Assembly (NCBI GenBank): GCA_963839535.1
Contig: CAWIVF010000005.1
Location: forward strand, 62,001-126,000
Source of the DNA: RHKX01 sp963839535
GTDB lineage: Bacteria > Actinomycetota > Thermoleophilia > Solirubrobacterales > 70-9
Direction of reading: 5' to 3'
Length of the DNA stretch: 64,000 nt
In this document: in pieces, positions 45,905-55,586 of the stretch
Layout: every line of letters begins with the position of its first letter
How positions within the stretch are numbered: the first letter of the stretch is position 1
Made by a program: the position numbers and the translations under genes
The notes under the pieces: generated by a model
Seen by the model: only the letters and a program-made list of their open reading frames with translations
Databases searched by the model: none
What the model was told of the DNA's origin: nothing

Positions 45905-47245
45905 TCAGCCGAAGAACAATTGCTGAAGTAAGAAGAGGTTCAATGCGATGATCATCGCCGCGAGCACCGAGGCGAACGCGGTCAGCCAGCCCGGGTTGAC
46001 GAGCGCCCCCATCACCGACTTGCGACGGGCGATGATCAGCAGGGGGACGAGGGCGAAGGGGATGCCGAAGGAGAGCACGACCTGCGAGACGACCAGCGCC
46101 CGGGTCGGGTCGAGCCCGATCGCGAGGATGATCAGCGCCGGCGTCAGGGTGATCGCGCGCCTCAGGTTGAGCGGGATCCTCCGCTCGATGAAGCCCTGCA
46201 TCACCACCTGCCCGGCCATCGTCCCGACCGACGTCGAGGCGAGGCCGGAGGCGAGCAACGCGATGCCGAAGATCGTCGCGGCGTTGTCGGAGACCGTGTC
46301 CTGGAGGCCCGCGTAGGCACCCTCGATCGAGTCGATGCCGACCAGGCCGCCGGCGTTGAACAGCCCGGCGGCGACGATCACCATCGACATGTTCACGAGG
46401 CCGGCGATCGTCATCGCGATCACCACGTCGACCTTCTCGAAGTTGAGGATCTTGCGGCGCTCCTCGTCGTTGCGGCCGACGACCCGGGACTGGGTCAGCG
46501 CCGAATGCAGGTAGACCACGTGCGGCATCACCGTCGCCCCGAGGATCCCGGTGGCGAGCAGGACGCTCTCCGTCCCGTCGAAGCCGGGGATGAACAGTCC
46601 CTCGGCGATGCCGGCCGGGTCGGGGTCGGCGCGGGTCACCTCGAAGACGAACGCGGCGATCACCACCCCGACGAACCCCGCGATGACCGCCTCGAGCTTG
46701 CGGAATCCGCGCTGCTGGAGGATCAGGATCACGAACGAGCCGACGCCGGCGATCACGCCGGCCCAGAACAGCGGGATCCCGAAGAGCAGGTAGAGGCCGA
46801 GCGCGGCGCCGATGACCTCGGCGACGTCGGTCGCCATCGCGACCAGTTCCGCCTGGACCCAGAGGGCCAGCGACGTCTTGCGGGGGAACTCCTGGCGACA
46901 GAGCTCCGGCAGGTTCTTGCCGGTGGCGATCCCGAGCTTCGCCGACTGGGTCTGGACGACCATGCCGATCAGGTTCGCGGCGAGGACCACCCAGAGCAGC
47001 GCGTATCCGAACTGCGAGCCGGCGGCGATGTTGGTGGCGAAGTTCCCGGGGTCGATGTAGGCGACGCAGGCCACGAACGCCGGGCCGAGGAACGGCCAGA
47101 GGCGGCCGAGCCCGCGGCGCTCGCCGTCGAGCGAGCGGCGAGCGGCGTCGGCGACCCTCGCCTCGCCCGGCAGGGCGCGGTCGGCCGCGAGCGGGTCTTC
47201 CGCCCCCGCGCCGGCGGGCTTCGAGGGGGTCGCGGCCAGGCTCAG
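45905..47245 (-). CDS. mntH: Nramp family Mn/Fe transporter
   Basis: A proton-coupled divalent metal importer with 11-12 helices. Metal-site motifs are intact: VAYIDPGNFATNIAAGSQFG in helix 1 and GATVMPHVVYLHSALTQSRV in helix 6. The coding frame is open far upstream; the most plausible start is CTG 47245, overlapping the mntR stop (CTGA), or a nearby codon, so the N-terminus is uncertain. About 446 residues. It is the last gene of the metal operon. Confidence 0.87.
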   Translation of the reverse strand: MSLAATPSKPAGAGAEDPLAADRALPGEARVADAARRSLDGERRGLGRLWPFLGPAFVACVAYIDPGNFATNIAAGSQFGYALLWVVLAANLIGMVVQTQSAKLGIATGKNLPELCRQEFPRKTSLALWVQAELVAMATDVAEVIGAALGLYLLFGIPLFWAGVIAGVGSFVILILQQRGFRKLEAVIAGFVGVVIAAFVFEVTRADPDPAGIAEGLFIPGFDGTESVLLATGILGATVMPHVVYLHSALTQSRVVGRNDEERRKILNFEKVDVVIAMTIAGLVNMSMVIVAAGLFNAGGLVGIDSIEGAYAGLQDTVSDNAATIFGIALLASGLASTSVGTMAGQVVMQGFIERRIPLNLRRAITLTPALIILAIGLDPTRALVVSQVVLSFGIPFALVPLLIIARRKSVMGALVNPGWLTAFASVLAAMIIALNLFLLQQLFFG

Positions 47246-47964
47246 CTCGAGGGAGAGTGAGTGCAGTCCAGCTGCATGCGCTCGGCCAGCTCCGGGCCGA
47301 TCGCATGCTCGGCGCCGTCGAGCTCGACGACCAGGGCGCCGCCGAACGGCTCGCGGCGCTTCAGGCGCAGCTCCGTCCCGGGGCGGATCGAGCACTCGTC
47401 GAGGAAGCGGAGCATCGCCGGCTGCCCGTCGGAGACGCGCGTGAGCCGGCCGGTCTGCCCAGGCTCGAGCGCGGTCAGGGGCACGCCCGGCGTGGCGGTG
47501 ACGATCAACTCGCGATCGGGGATCGGGTCACCGTGCGGATCGTGCTCGGGGTGGCCGAGGGCGGCGGCGATCCGCTCCTCGAGCTCCTCGGAGATGTAGT
47601 GCTCGAGCACCTCCGCCTCGTCGTGGACGCGGTCCCAGGGCATCCCCAGCGCGTCGGCGAGGAAGGCCTCGAGCAGCCGGTGGTGGCGGATCGTCTCGAG
47701 GGCGATGCGCTCGCCGGCCTCGGTCAGCTGGACGCCGCGGTAGGGCCGGTGGCGGACGAGACCGAGCCCGTCCATCCGCTTGAGCATCGCCGTCACCGTG
47801 CCCGGCGAGACGTCGAGCCGCTCCGCAAGTGAAGTGGTGCCGACGGAGCCATCGGTGCGGGCGGCGAGTGCGTGGATGGCCTTCGCGTAGTCCTCCACTG
47901 CCTCGTTGCCGCCGGCGCGACGGCCGCGCCCGTGGCTCCCCGGCTCCGACACCCGCTCGCCCAT
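47242..47964 (-). CDS. mntR: DtxR/MntR family metal-dependent repressor
   Basis: A 240-residue regulator sensing Mn(II) or Fe(II). Winged HTH: EAVEDYAKAIHALAARTDGS, SLAERLDVSPGTVTAMLKRM. Dimer/metal domain: RHHRLLEAFLADALGMPWDR, VHDEAEVLEHYISEELEERI. C-terminal SH3-like FeoA domain: LEPGQTGRLTRVSDGQPAML. ATG 47964 overlaps the ZIP stop by one base once an extra G near 47978 is removed. As sequenced, the frame stays open into ZIP and simulates a fusion. It probably controls this operon through the inverted repeats at 50265-50304. Confidence 0.87.
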   Translation of the reverse strand: MGERVSEPGSHGRGRRAGGNEAVEDYAKAIHALAARTDGSVGTTSLAERLDVSPGTVTAMLKRMDGLGLVRHRPYRGVQLTEAGERIALETIRHHRLLEAFLADALGMPWDRVHDEAEVLEHYISEELEERIAAALGHPEHDPHGDPIPDRELIVTATPGVPLTALEPGQTGRLTRVSDGQPAMLRFLDECSIRPGTELRLKRREPFGGALVVELDGAEHAIGPELAERMQLDCTHSPSS

Positions 47965-49159
47965 CAGACCAGCAGACCCGGTCGCGTACATGACGACGAC
48001 GCCGGCGAGGAGCCCCGCGATCGCGGTTCCGTCCAGCCCGCCACCGGCCCGCTCGCGGATCTGCGGGGCGATCTGCACGATCACCTGGACGATCGCTCCG
48101 ATGCCGACGCCGAGCAGGAAGCTGACGATGCTCGGGTTGTAGAACGCGACCCCGATCCAGGCGCCCAGAACGGCCGGGGCTCCGGCCAGCAGGCCGAGGC
48201 CGATCAGCCGCATGGGAGTCGGCCGCGAGTCGGCGAGCGGAGCGACGATCGCAAGGCCCTCGGTCGTGTTGTGGATCGCGAAGCCGACGACCAGGAACGC
48301 TCCCAGTGCAAGGGCGCCGCTCGCGTAGGCGGATCCGATGGCGAGACCCTCGCCGAGGTTGTGCAGGCCGATCCCGGTGGCGATCATCGTCGCCAGCTGG
48401 ATGCCCGAGGCGCCCGCTCCCTCGGCCCGCTCGCGGCGGGCACGCATTCGCGCGTCGACGGCCATCAGCGCCAGATAGGCGGCGCCCGCGCCGAGCAGGA
48501 CGAGGGCGGCGCCGCCGAATGCCTGCGGCCCCTCGCCCGCGATCTCGAGGCCCTCGAGCAGCGCATCGAGCCCGAGGAACGCCAGCAGGCCGACCGTGAA
48601 GGCGAGCAGCCCGCGGATCAGCCCGGGGCCGACGCGTCGCAGGAAGGGCAGCCAGACCATCCCGATCGCGACCGGGATCACGCCGACGTAGATGCCGAGC
48701 AGGGCCATCAGGCCGAGGAAGCTCAGGTCGACGCCCGGCGTCTCCGCCGCCGCGTCGATCGTGGCGATGATCGTGCCGCCCGTCGAGGTCAGCAGGAACA
48801 GCTCGTAGGCCTCCCCCTCCACCCACGGATAGGGGATCGTCAGCGTCCGCGAGGCGAGCCGCCCCACCTCGCCGGCGCCGGTGAAGGGCCGGTAGGCGTC
48901 GTTGACCGAGACCTGCTCGATCCCAACCGGGTCGGGGCCGTCGTTGCGGACGGTCAGCTCGATCTCGCCCGGCCGGAGGACGGTGCGCTCGACCGTCAGC
49001 TCCTCGACCGGCACGCCGTTGCGGTCGCCGAGGCCCGGTTCGCCGAACGCGAAGAGCGCGATCGCGGCGGCGGCGAGCAGGACGAGCGGGATCACGCCGA
49101 GCGCCCATGCCGGCAGCCCGCTCGTGCGGCGAGGGGCTCCGCTGCGCGCCGGCCTCCAT
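47964..49159 (-). CDS. ZIP family metal transporter, two frame breaks
   Basis: About 398 residues. The start ATG 49159 overlaps the oxidase stop (TGATG). After a break near 49125 come one N-terminal helix (VIPLVLLAAAAIALFAFG), an unusual ~95-residue outer beta domain (ELTVERTVLRPGEIELTVRN), then eight ZIP helices with metal motifs GIGLHNLGEGLAIGSAYASG and GFAIHNTTEGLAIVAPLADS. The true C-terminus is probably MYATGLLV followed by TGA, reached if one G near 47978 is removed. GufA-type ZIPs move Zn, Fe or Mn. Confidence 0.83.
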
Positions 49160-50221
49160 CAGGAGACCTCGAAGAAGCCGGCCCAGCCGAGCTCGGCGAA
49201 CTCGGTCACGTGGGCGTGGAACATGTACTTGCCGGGGATGGGGAAGCGCATCTCGAGGATGCCGCGCTGGGCCTGCCCCTGGATGACGATGTCGGTCAGC
49301 TCGATCGGCTGCAGCGACGTCCCGGTCGGGAAGTGGTTGAAGAAGTTGCCGTGCAGGTGGAACGAGTTGACCGGGTCGTACTCGGTCAGGTTCGCGAGGT
49401 AGACGCGGACGAGCTCCCCGCGCTTCACCTGGATCGGGTGGCGCTGGTAGTGGAAGCCGACCGTGTTGACCGCGTAGACCTCGTTGGCGAAGTCGAAGTT
49501 CGTGTCGAAGGCGTTCATCACCATCACCATCTCGTCGGCCTCCGGGCGCCCCTCGGCCGGGTCGACGATGAACGCCCCGTAGAGGCCCTTGGCGATGTGC
49601 GCGGCAAGCGGGCGAGACGTGGCAGTGGTAGAGGTGCATCCCGAAGGGCCGGGCGTCGAACTCGTAGGTGAAGGTCTCGCCCGGCTCGATCTGCCCGGCT
49701 CCGCCCGCCTCGCCGATCCCGGGCATCCCGTCCATGAACGCCGAGTGGACGCCGTGGAAGTGCATCGTGTGCGGGTGCGCGGAGGCGTTGCGGAATCGGA
49801 TCCGCAGCCGCTCGCCCTCGGTGCAGCGCAGCGTCGGCCCGGGCACGCGGCCGTTGTAGGTCCAGGCCGCGTACTTGACGCCCGGCGCGACCTCGATCTC
49901 CTGGTCGACGGCGACGATGTCCCACTCGCGCAGGACGCGGCCGTCCGGCAGGCGGCTCGTCTTGCCGCGGTCGAAGTCGCGGAGGATCTCGGAGGGATCG
50001 AAGCCGTTGGCGGCGTGGTCGACGTCGCCGCCGGCGCGGAAGTCGGCGTGGGCCGTCGCATGACGGCGGAGTGCCCGGCGTGGGCGTCCTCCCCGCTCGC
50101 CGCGGCGGCGGTCGCGTGGTCGCCATCGCCGTGCAGGCCCTTGTGCGGGACCAGCCCATGCAGGATGGGCAGCGAGGCGCCCGGCGAGCGCCCCACCGGC
50201 AAGGAGCTTCCTCCTGCTCAT
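49159..50221 (-). CDS. Two-domain multicopper oxidase, frame-broken
   Basis: An exported copper enzyme. The N-terminus MSRRKLLAGGALAG from ATG 50221 resembles a Tat signal. Then DFDRGKTSRLPDGRVLREWD, copper motifs TMHFHGVHSAFMDGMPG and MHLYHCHV, then (after a break near 49610 caused by one extra C) PLAAHIAKGLYGAFIVDPAE, VNSFHLHGNFFNHFPTG and KYMFHAHVTEFAELGWAGFF. Other breaks lie near 50170 and 50055. About 352 residues, nitrite-reductase-like two-cupredoxin size. Next to ZIP, MntR and Nramp it may act as a metal (Fe or Mn) oxidase; this is inference. Confidence 0.82.
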
Positions 50222-50264
50222 GCCCGCGGTCCGCTCCGGCGGCCTCCGGCGATCGGCGACTGAT

Positions 50265-50304
50265 CTTTTGGCTCGGCCACATCCAAAAGTTTGGCACATC
50301 AAAA
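50265..50304. promoter_or_regulatory. Inverted repeats in the metal-operon promoter, candidate MntR operator
   Basis: CTTTTGG (50265-50271) and CCAAAAG (50283-50289) are perfect inverted 7-mers, and CCAAA-AG-TTTGG (50283-50294) is a tighter palindrome. On the minus strand TTTTGATGTG and TTTTGGATGTGG also look like direct repeats. This A/T-rich patch stands out in GC-rich DNA, between the oxidase start (50221) and ygfZ (50350). Control by the operon's own DtxR/MntR is an inference. Confidence 0.5.
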
Positions 50305-50337
50305 CCTGGGATGCCCTGACGGCCGAATCGGGGCTCC

Positions 50338-50343
50338 TACAAT
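50338..50343 (+). promoter_or_regulatory. -10 hexamer of ygfZ
   Basis: TACAAT ends six bases before ATG 50350; CTGACG at 50316-50321 could be the -35, with a 16-bp spacer. Leaderless geometry. Confidence 0.55.
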
Positions 50344-50349
50344 CGACCG

Positions 50350-51298
50350 ATGGAACTCGGAACCCTGGAGCTGGACGCCCAGTACCGCGCACTTCGCGAG
50401 GGGGCGGGGCTGCTCGAGCGCCCGGACCGGAGCCGCATCGCCGTCACCGGCTCGGAGGGGGCGGAGTTCCTCCAGGGCCAGCTCACCAACGACATCGAGG
50501 CTCTGGAGGAGGGCGAGGGCTGCTACGCCGTCCTGCTCGACCGCAAGGGCAAGATCCGCGCCGACATGCGCGTGCTGAGGCTGGCGCCCGACCACCTGCT
50601 GATCGAGACCGAGGCGGCGTCGGGCGCGCTGGTGCTGGCCCACCTCGAGATGTACAAGATCGGCCGCGACGCGCACGTCGAGGAGACGTCGGCCGAGCAC
50701 GTGCTGCTCTCGCTGATCGGACCGAGATCGGAGGAGGCCATCGGGGGCGTGCCGCTCCGCCCCGAGCACGCGCATCGGGAGATCGCGCTCGCCGGAGCCG
50801 CGGTCCGCGCCATCGGCACCGACCTCGGCGTCGACCTGCTCGTCCCGGCCGACGCCGTCGAGGCCGTCAGGGACTTCCTGCTCGCGGCCGGCGCCGAGCC
50901 GATCGGCGCCGAGGCGGCGGAGATCGCGCGGGTCGAGGCCGGGCCGCCCGAGGGTCGGCTTCGAGATCGGCCCCCAGACGATGCCCCAGGAGGCGGGGAT
51001 CAACGAACGCGCCGTCAGCTTCACGAAGGGTTGCTACATCGGCCAGGAGACGGTCGCCCGCCTGCACTACAAGGGCAAGCCGAACCGGCACCTGCGCCTG
51101 CTGAGCCCGGAGCGGCCGGTCGAGGTCGGCGATCCGGTCACGGTCGACGGCCGTGAGGTCGGGACCGTCGGGACGGCCGTCCTCTCCCCCGCTCGCGGCC
51201 CGCTCGCGCTGGCGATCCTGCGGCGCGAGGCGGAGCCCGGCGACGACGTCGTCGTCGGGGACGGAATCCGAGCCACCGTGGAGGAGATCGCGGCTTGA
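50350..51298 (+). CDS. ygfZ: YgfZ/GcvT-like folate-binding protein, frame-broken
   Basis: A tetrahydrofolate-binding protein linked to Fe-S cluster assembly/repair. About 315 residues. The N-terminal RIAVTGSEGAEFLQGQLTND and GCYAVLLDRKGKIRADMRVL fit the family. After one extra C near 50945 the next frame has FEIGPQTMPQEAGINERAVS, the signature TKGCYIGQETVARLHYKG, and a C-terminal barrel. TTGA overlap with the acyltransferase. Confidence 0.87.
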
Positions 51299-52327
51299 GC
51301 GTCGCGCCTCGCCGGGCGATCGGCCTGGGCGGGCGGCCGCTCGGATCGGACTCACCGCTGCTCGGCGGGTCGGTCGAGGAGGCCGAGTCCGTCCTGCACG
51401 CCCCGGGCCCCGACCGGCCCGCGCCCGCGTTCGATCCCAGCGCCGACGGCCTGGCGACGACGCCCCCCTCGTCGCTCGAGCCGCGCGGGGACGAGCCCAC
51501 GGCGGCGGAGCTGAAGGAGCTGATCGCACGGGAGGAGCCCGACCGCGACCTCGACGACTGGGGCCGCTCCGAGCGGATCATGGCGATGGCCGACCCGCTG
51601 CTGAACTGGTACTACCGCTACTGGTTCCGGGTCGAGGCCGAGGGGGTGGAGAACGTCCCCGCCACCGGCGGCGCCCTGCTCGTCTGCAACCACGCCGGGG
51701 CGCTCCCGCCCGACGCCCCGATGATCATGCAGGCCCTGCGCAACGAGCATCCCGACGCGCGGCCGCTCTACATGCTCGGCGAGCACTGGTTCAAGGGCTA
51801 CCCCGGGGTCAGCATGCTCGCCGCGAAGCTCGGGGTCGTCCCCGCCCACCCGGCGAACGCCCAGCGGCTGCTCGGCGACGAGGGCCGCCTCGCGCTCGTC
51901 TTCCCCGAGGGCATGAAGGGGAGCGGCAAGGTGCTCTGGCAGCGCTACCGCCTGCGTCGCTTCGGGCGTGGCGGCTTCGTCCGGACGGCGCTCCGCGCCA
52001 AGGTCCCGATCATCCCGATCGCGCTCGTCGGCGGTGAGGAGGCGATGCCGATCTTCGCCCACCTGCGCTCGCTCCAGCGGATGACCGGCCTCCTCTACGC
52101 CCCGCTCAACCACGCCTTCCCCCACTTCGGCCCGCTCGCCGCGCTGATGTACATGCCGGCGAAGTTCAAGATCCGCTTCCTCGAGCCACTCGACATCGGC
52201 GGCCTGCCGGAGGACACCGTCGACGACAGCGCGGCCGTCCAGGGGATCGCCGAGGAGGTCCGCGCCCGGATCCAGATCGCGCTCGACGAGATGGTGGCGG
52301 AGCGCAGAGTCGGTCTGGCTCGGGTAG
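51295..52327 (+). CDS. Lysophospholipid/1-acylglycerol-phosphate acyltransferase family protein
   Basis: A membrane-associated acyltransferase. TTG 51295 overlaps ygfZ; the first ~90 residues are a Pro/Gly/Glu-rich, probably disordered extension. The core has LLVCNHAGALPPDAPMIMQA (acceptor-site His with a longer spacing to Asp than HX4D), KLGVVPAHPANAQRLLGDEG and LVFPEGMKGSGKVLWQ. Removing one base near 52310 ends the protein as ERRSVWLG with TAG at 52325-52327, a natural family C-terminus. As sequenced, the frame runs on into the next gene. Confidence 0.8.
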
Positions 52328-52335
52328 CGACCGAT

Positions 52336-52341
52336 TACTCT
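52336..52341 (+). promoter_or_regulatory. -10 hexamer of the beta-lactamase-like gene
   Basis: TACTCT ends six bases before GTG 52348. A promoter here supports the view that the acyltransferase and the next gene are separate. Confidence 0.45.
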
Positions 52342-52347
52342 CGGTGG

Positions 52348-53895
52348 GTGGGGAAGGTTGGGCTTGCAGCGATCCTGAGCACCGCCGTCGCGCTGCTCGC
52401 GCCGACCGGCGCGAGTGCCGCGAAGCACTGCACCGAGCCGCTCGACGGCGATTGGAAGCGGGCGACGCCGGCAGAGGCCGGGATGGACGCCGCCAAGCTG
52501 CGGGATGCGATCGATTACGGCACGAGTGAGGGCGGCCTGGCGGTGCGCGTGTATCGCTGGGGATGCCTGGTCGGCGAGGACCGCCTCGCGGGTGGCAACG
52601 ACGATCAGCGGTTCGAGAGCTGGTCGCTCGGTAAGTCGGTCACCTCCCTCCTGTTCGGCGCCGCGATGACGCGCGGCGAGATCTCACCCGACGACCGGGT
52701 CGGGGCGCTCATCCCCGAGGCCGACCGGGAGCACGGTCAGATCCGGATGCGCGACGTGCTGACGATGACCAGCGGGCTTCACTGGAACGGCTTCCGCGAC
52801 TACAACATCTTCACCCAGCGCGACCGGGTTCGAGACGCTCTGACCCTGGGCATCGACCACCCGCCCGGGACCTTCTTCGAGTACGCCCAGAGCGCGGTCG
52901 CCCTGATCCCGAAGGCGGTCGAGGGGGCCACCGGCTCCGACCCGCAGGCCTACCTGCAGAAGCACCTCCTCGACAAGCTGGGCATCGAGGCCGGAACCTG
53001 GGACTGGGAGCGGGACGAGGCGGGAAACATCGAGGGCTTCTGGGGCACGCGGATGACCGTCGACGATTTCGGCCGCCTCGGCGAGCTGATGCGACGAGGC
53101 GGCGTCTGGCGCGGCGAACGGTTGCTCTCGCGCGGCTACGTGCGCAAGGCGCTGAGCCCCTCGCCGGCCAACGGTTGCTACGGGTGGCTGATCTGGGTCA
53201 ACTCGGGGAAGCCCTGCATCGGGCCGCGGATCAGCTCGCGCGAGGTCGCCGACGAGTACGGCTACCCCGGCACCCCCCGCGACGGGTTCGTGTACTCCGG
53301 TCTGTTCGGCCAGATCGTCGCCGTCTTCCCGAGCCAGGGAATCGTGATCGTCCGTACCGGCCAGGACGACAACGCGAGCCTCGCCGGCGGCACCAACTGG
53401 CAGATCGAGCTCTTCCGGCGGGTCCTGAAGTCGATCGTCGACGAGCCGGTGAACCTGCCCGACGATGGTCCCGGGAAGACGATCCACAACAGCGATGAGG
53501 GATTCCAGACCGCGCTGCTCAATCCCGGCGAGTACTCACAGGGCGCGTTTCCCGAGCCGCTGCCTCCAGCCGGCCCCGCCAGGGCGCGCGCGGCGATCCT
53601 TCGCTCCGGCGGGCGCCGCATCCGCGGCAAGCGAGCCTTCGTGAAGCTGATCTGCCCTCCCGCCCCGGCCGGAGCGGTCGAGGGCTGCAACGGAAGGCTG
53701 CGGGCGAAGGGTGCTCGGCCACATGCCTACAGCGTGGCTGCCGGCGAGAAGGGCCGCATCGGCCTGCACCTGAAGCGCTGGAAGCGCCGGCGGCTCGAGC
53801 GGAGCGGCGACGTTCAGCTCCGCGTCAGGGCGAGAAACCGGGACGAGGCCCGCGGCACCCTGACCACGCGACGCCTGCGCTACCGCAAACGCTGA
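52348..53895 (+). CDS. Secreted serine beta-lactamase-like hydrolase with basic C-terminal domain
   Basis: GTG 52348 opens a signal peptide (VGLAAILSTAVALLAPTGASA). The body is a class C beta-lactamase/esterase fold: the SxxK motif is Ser93-Lys96 in FESWSLGKSVTSLLF, then RMRDVLTMTSGLHWNG, FFEYAQSAVALIPK and a GFVYSGLFGQIVAVFP region near the third motif. The last ~115 residues are strongly basic with a Cys pair (LICPPAPAGAVEGCNGRLRA), as in other exported proteins here. It is likely a cell-wall or ester hydrolase rather than a resistance enzyme. 515 residues. Confidence 0.8.
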   Translation: MGKVGLAAILSTAVALLAPTGASAAKHCTEPLDGDWKRATPAEAGMDAAKLRDAIDYGTSEGGLAVRVYRWGCLVGEDRLAGGNDDQRFESWSLGKSVTSLLFGAAMTRGEISPDDRVGALIPEADREHGQIRMRDVLTMTSGLHWNGFRDYNIFTQRDRVRDALTLGIDHPPGTFFEYAQSAVALIPKAVEGATGSDPQAYLQKHLLDKLGIEAGTWDWERDEAGNIEGFWGTRMTVDDFGRLGELMRRGGVWRGERLLSRGYVRKALSPSPANGCYGWLIWVNSGKPCIGPRISSREVADEYGYPGTPRDGFVYSGLFGQIVAVFPSQGIVIVRTGQDDNASLAGGTNWQIELFRRVLKSIVDEPVNLPDDGPGKTIHNSDEGFQTALLNPGEYSQGAFPEPLPPAGPARARAAILRSGGRRIRGKRAFVKLICPPAPAGAVEGCNGRLRAKGARPHAYSVAAGEKGRIGLHLKRWKRRRLERSGDVQLRVRARNRDEARGTLTTRRLRYRKR

Positions 53896-53939
53896 CCCCC
53901 GCCCCGGAGCGATCGGCGCTGCGTCGCCCCCAGTTCGGA

Positions 53940-53945
53940 TACATT
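53940..53945 (+). promoter_or_regulatory. -10 hexamer of the lipoprotein gene
   Basis: TACATT ends nine bases before ATG 53955. Confidence 0.35.
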
Positions 53946-53954
53946 CCGGAACGG

Positions 53955-54354
53955 ATGAGGAGGAGTTCCGCCGCAGCGCTGCTTGCCATCGCCGCCGCGA
54001 CCGTCGCCGGTTGCGGCGCCGAGGACTTCCCCAACGAGCCGCGGCCCGCCTCTCCGGTGGAGCTCAGCGCCAAGGTCGACGACAAGCAAGGTCGTCGTCG
54101 CGCCCGATGAGATCGGCGCCGGCCTGGCGGTCGTGACGATCTCCAACCAGTCGCGCGACGACGTCGAGGTCGGCTTCAGCGGACCCACCAACGCGAGCAC
54201 GACCGAGATCGCCGCCGGCAACGTCGGCACGATCAAGCTCGAGCTCGAGCAGGGCGACTACGAGGTCGACTCCGGGGTCAGCTCGATCTCGAGCGGCACC
54301 CTCACGGTCGGCGAGCCGCGCGAGACGGCTCAGAACGACCTGCTGCTGCCCTAG
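53955..54354 (+). CDS. Small lipoprotein, frame-broken
   Basis: The lipobox signal AAALLAIAAATVAGCGAED (Cys20) is followed by about 110 residues. One extra base near 54090 separates VELSAKVDD from KVVVAPDEIGAGLAVVTISN. The mature part is a single cupredoxin-like or Ig-like beta domain (DDVEVGFSGPTNASTTEIAA, GTIKLELEQGDYEVDSGVSS) without visible copper ligands. The function is unknown. Confidence 0.65.
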
Positions 54355-54371
54355 GGCACCCGGGCGCAGGG

Positions 54372-55561
54372 ATGGCCGAGCCGCAGAACGCCGGGGAGCA
54401 GTTCGGCGACCACTACCGGATGATCTACGCCTTCGGGGCGGGCGGTCAGACCCCGACGATCCCGGTCGCCTGGGACGAGCTCGCGCGCCGCGCCGCCGAG
54501 GCGCTCGACGAGCGCGCCGCCGGCTACGTGTTCGGCTCGGCGGGCAGCGAGGACACCGCCGCGGGCAACGAGCAGGCCTTCCGCTCCTGGCGGATCGTCC
54601 CGCGGGTGCTGCGCGACATCACCCGGCGTGACCTGGCCACGAACCTGCTCGGCTTCGACTGGCCGGCCCCGGTGGGACTGGCCCCGATCGGCGTTCAGGA
54701 GATCGTCCATCCCGACGGGGAGCTGGCCAGCGCCCGCGGGGCCGCCGCGGTCGGGGTGCCGATGACCGTCGGGACCGTCGCCAGCCACACGCTCGAGGAC
54801 GTCGCCGCCGAGCTCGGGGACACCCCGCGGATGTTCCAGCTCTACTGGCCCAACCACCCCGAGCTCGCCGAGAGCTTCGTGCGCCGCGCCGAGGCGGCCG
54901 GCTACGGGGCGCTGGTCGTGACCGTCGACAACGCCTTCCCCGGCTGGAAGCCGCGGGACCTCCAGAACGCCTACCTGCCGTTCATCCACGGGCTGGGGCT
55001 GTCGAACTTCTTCGCCGACCCCGTCTTCCGCGACTCGCTGGAGCAGACCCCCGAGGAGGATCAGGGGGCCGCGGTCGGCCAGTTCATCCAGGTCTTCGGC
55101 AACCCCGGCCTGACCTGGACCGACCTCGACCACCTGCGGGCGATGACCTCGATGCCGATCCTGCTGAAGGGGATCCTCCATCCCGACGATGCGCGCGAGG
55201 CCCGGGAGCGCGGCATCGACGGCGTCGTCGTCTCGAACCACGGCGGCCGTCAGATCGACGGCGCGATCGCGGCCCTCGACGCTCTCCCCGCGATCGCCGA
55301 CGAGGTCGGCGAGGCGATGACGATCCTGCTCGACAGCGGCGTCCGCTCCGGCGCCGACGCCGTCAAGGCGCTCGCCCTCGGCGCCGACGCCGTGCTGATC
55401 GGCCGCCCCTACCTCTGGGGCATGGCGCTCGAGGGAGCCGAGGGCGTCGAGAAGGTGCTGCGCTACCTCCTGGCCGAGCTCGACCTGACGATGGCGCTGT
55501 CGGGCGCCGTCCGGCCGGCGGAGCTCGAGCCGGGACTGCTCGGCGGCGCCCCGAGGGCTGA
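54372..55561 (+). CDS. FMN-dependent alpha-hydroxy acid oxidase (lactate 2-monooxygenase-like)
   Basis: A flavoprotein TIM barrel of about 396 residues. DHYRMIYAFGAGGQTPTIPV and YVFGSAGSEDTAAGNEQAFR match the N-terminus of lactate 2-monooxygenases; active-site parts are LYWPNHPELAESF, PILLKGILHPDDAREARERG and VSNHGGRQIDGAIAALDALP (catalytic His, Arg), and LGADAVLIGRPYLWGMA binds FMN. As sequenced the frame stays open past 56 kb; the natural stop is TGA at 55559-55561 after one extra base close to the end. Confidence 0.85.
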
Positions 55562-55586
55562 GCGGGCGAGGCCCGGCCCAGCGCGG

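Noticed and set aside
47242..49095. Continuous frame joining a ZIP transporter to a DtxR/MntR regulator, an apparent natural fusion
   Set aside because: Removing one G near 47978 gives ZIP a typical end (MYATGLLV, then TGA) that overlaps the regulator's ATG as TGATG. Separate coupled genes are far more likely than a fusion.
51295..53895. Continuous frame joining an acyltransferase to a beta-lactamase-like protein
   Set aside because: A signal peptide lies in the middle of the frame and a -10 element sits just before GTG 52348. Removing one base near 52310 ends the acyltransferase naturally with ERRSVWLG.
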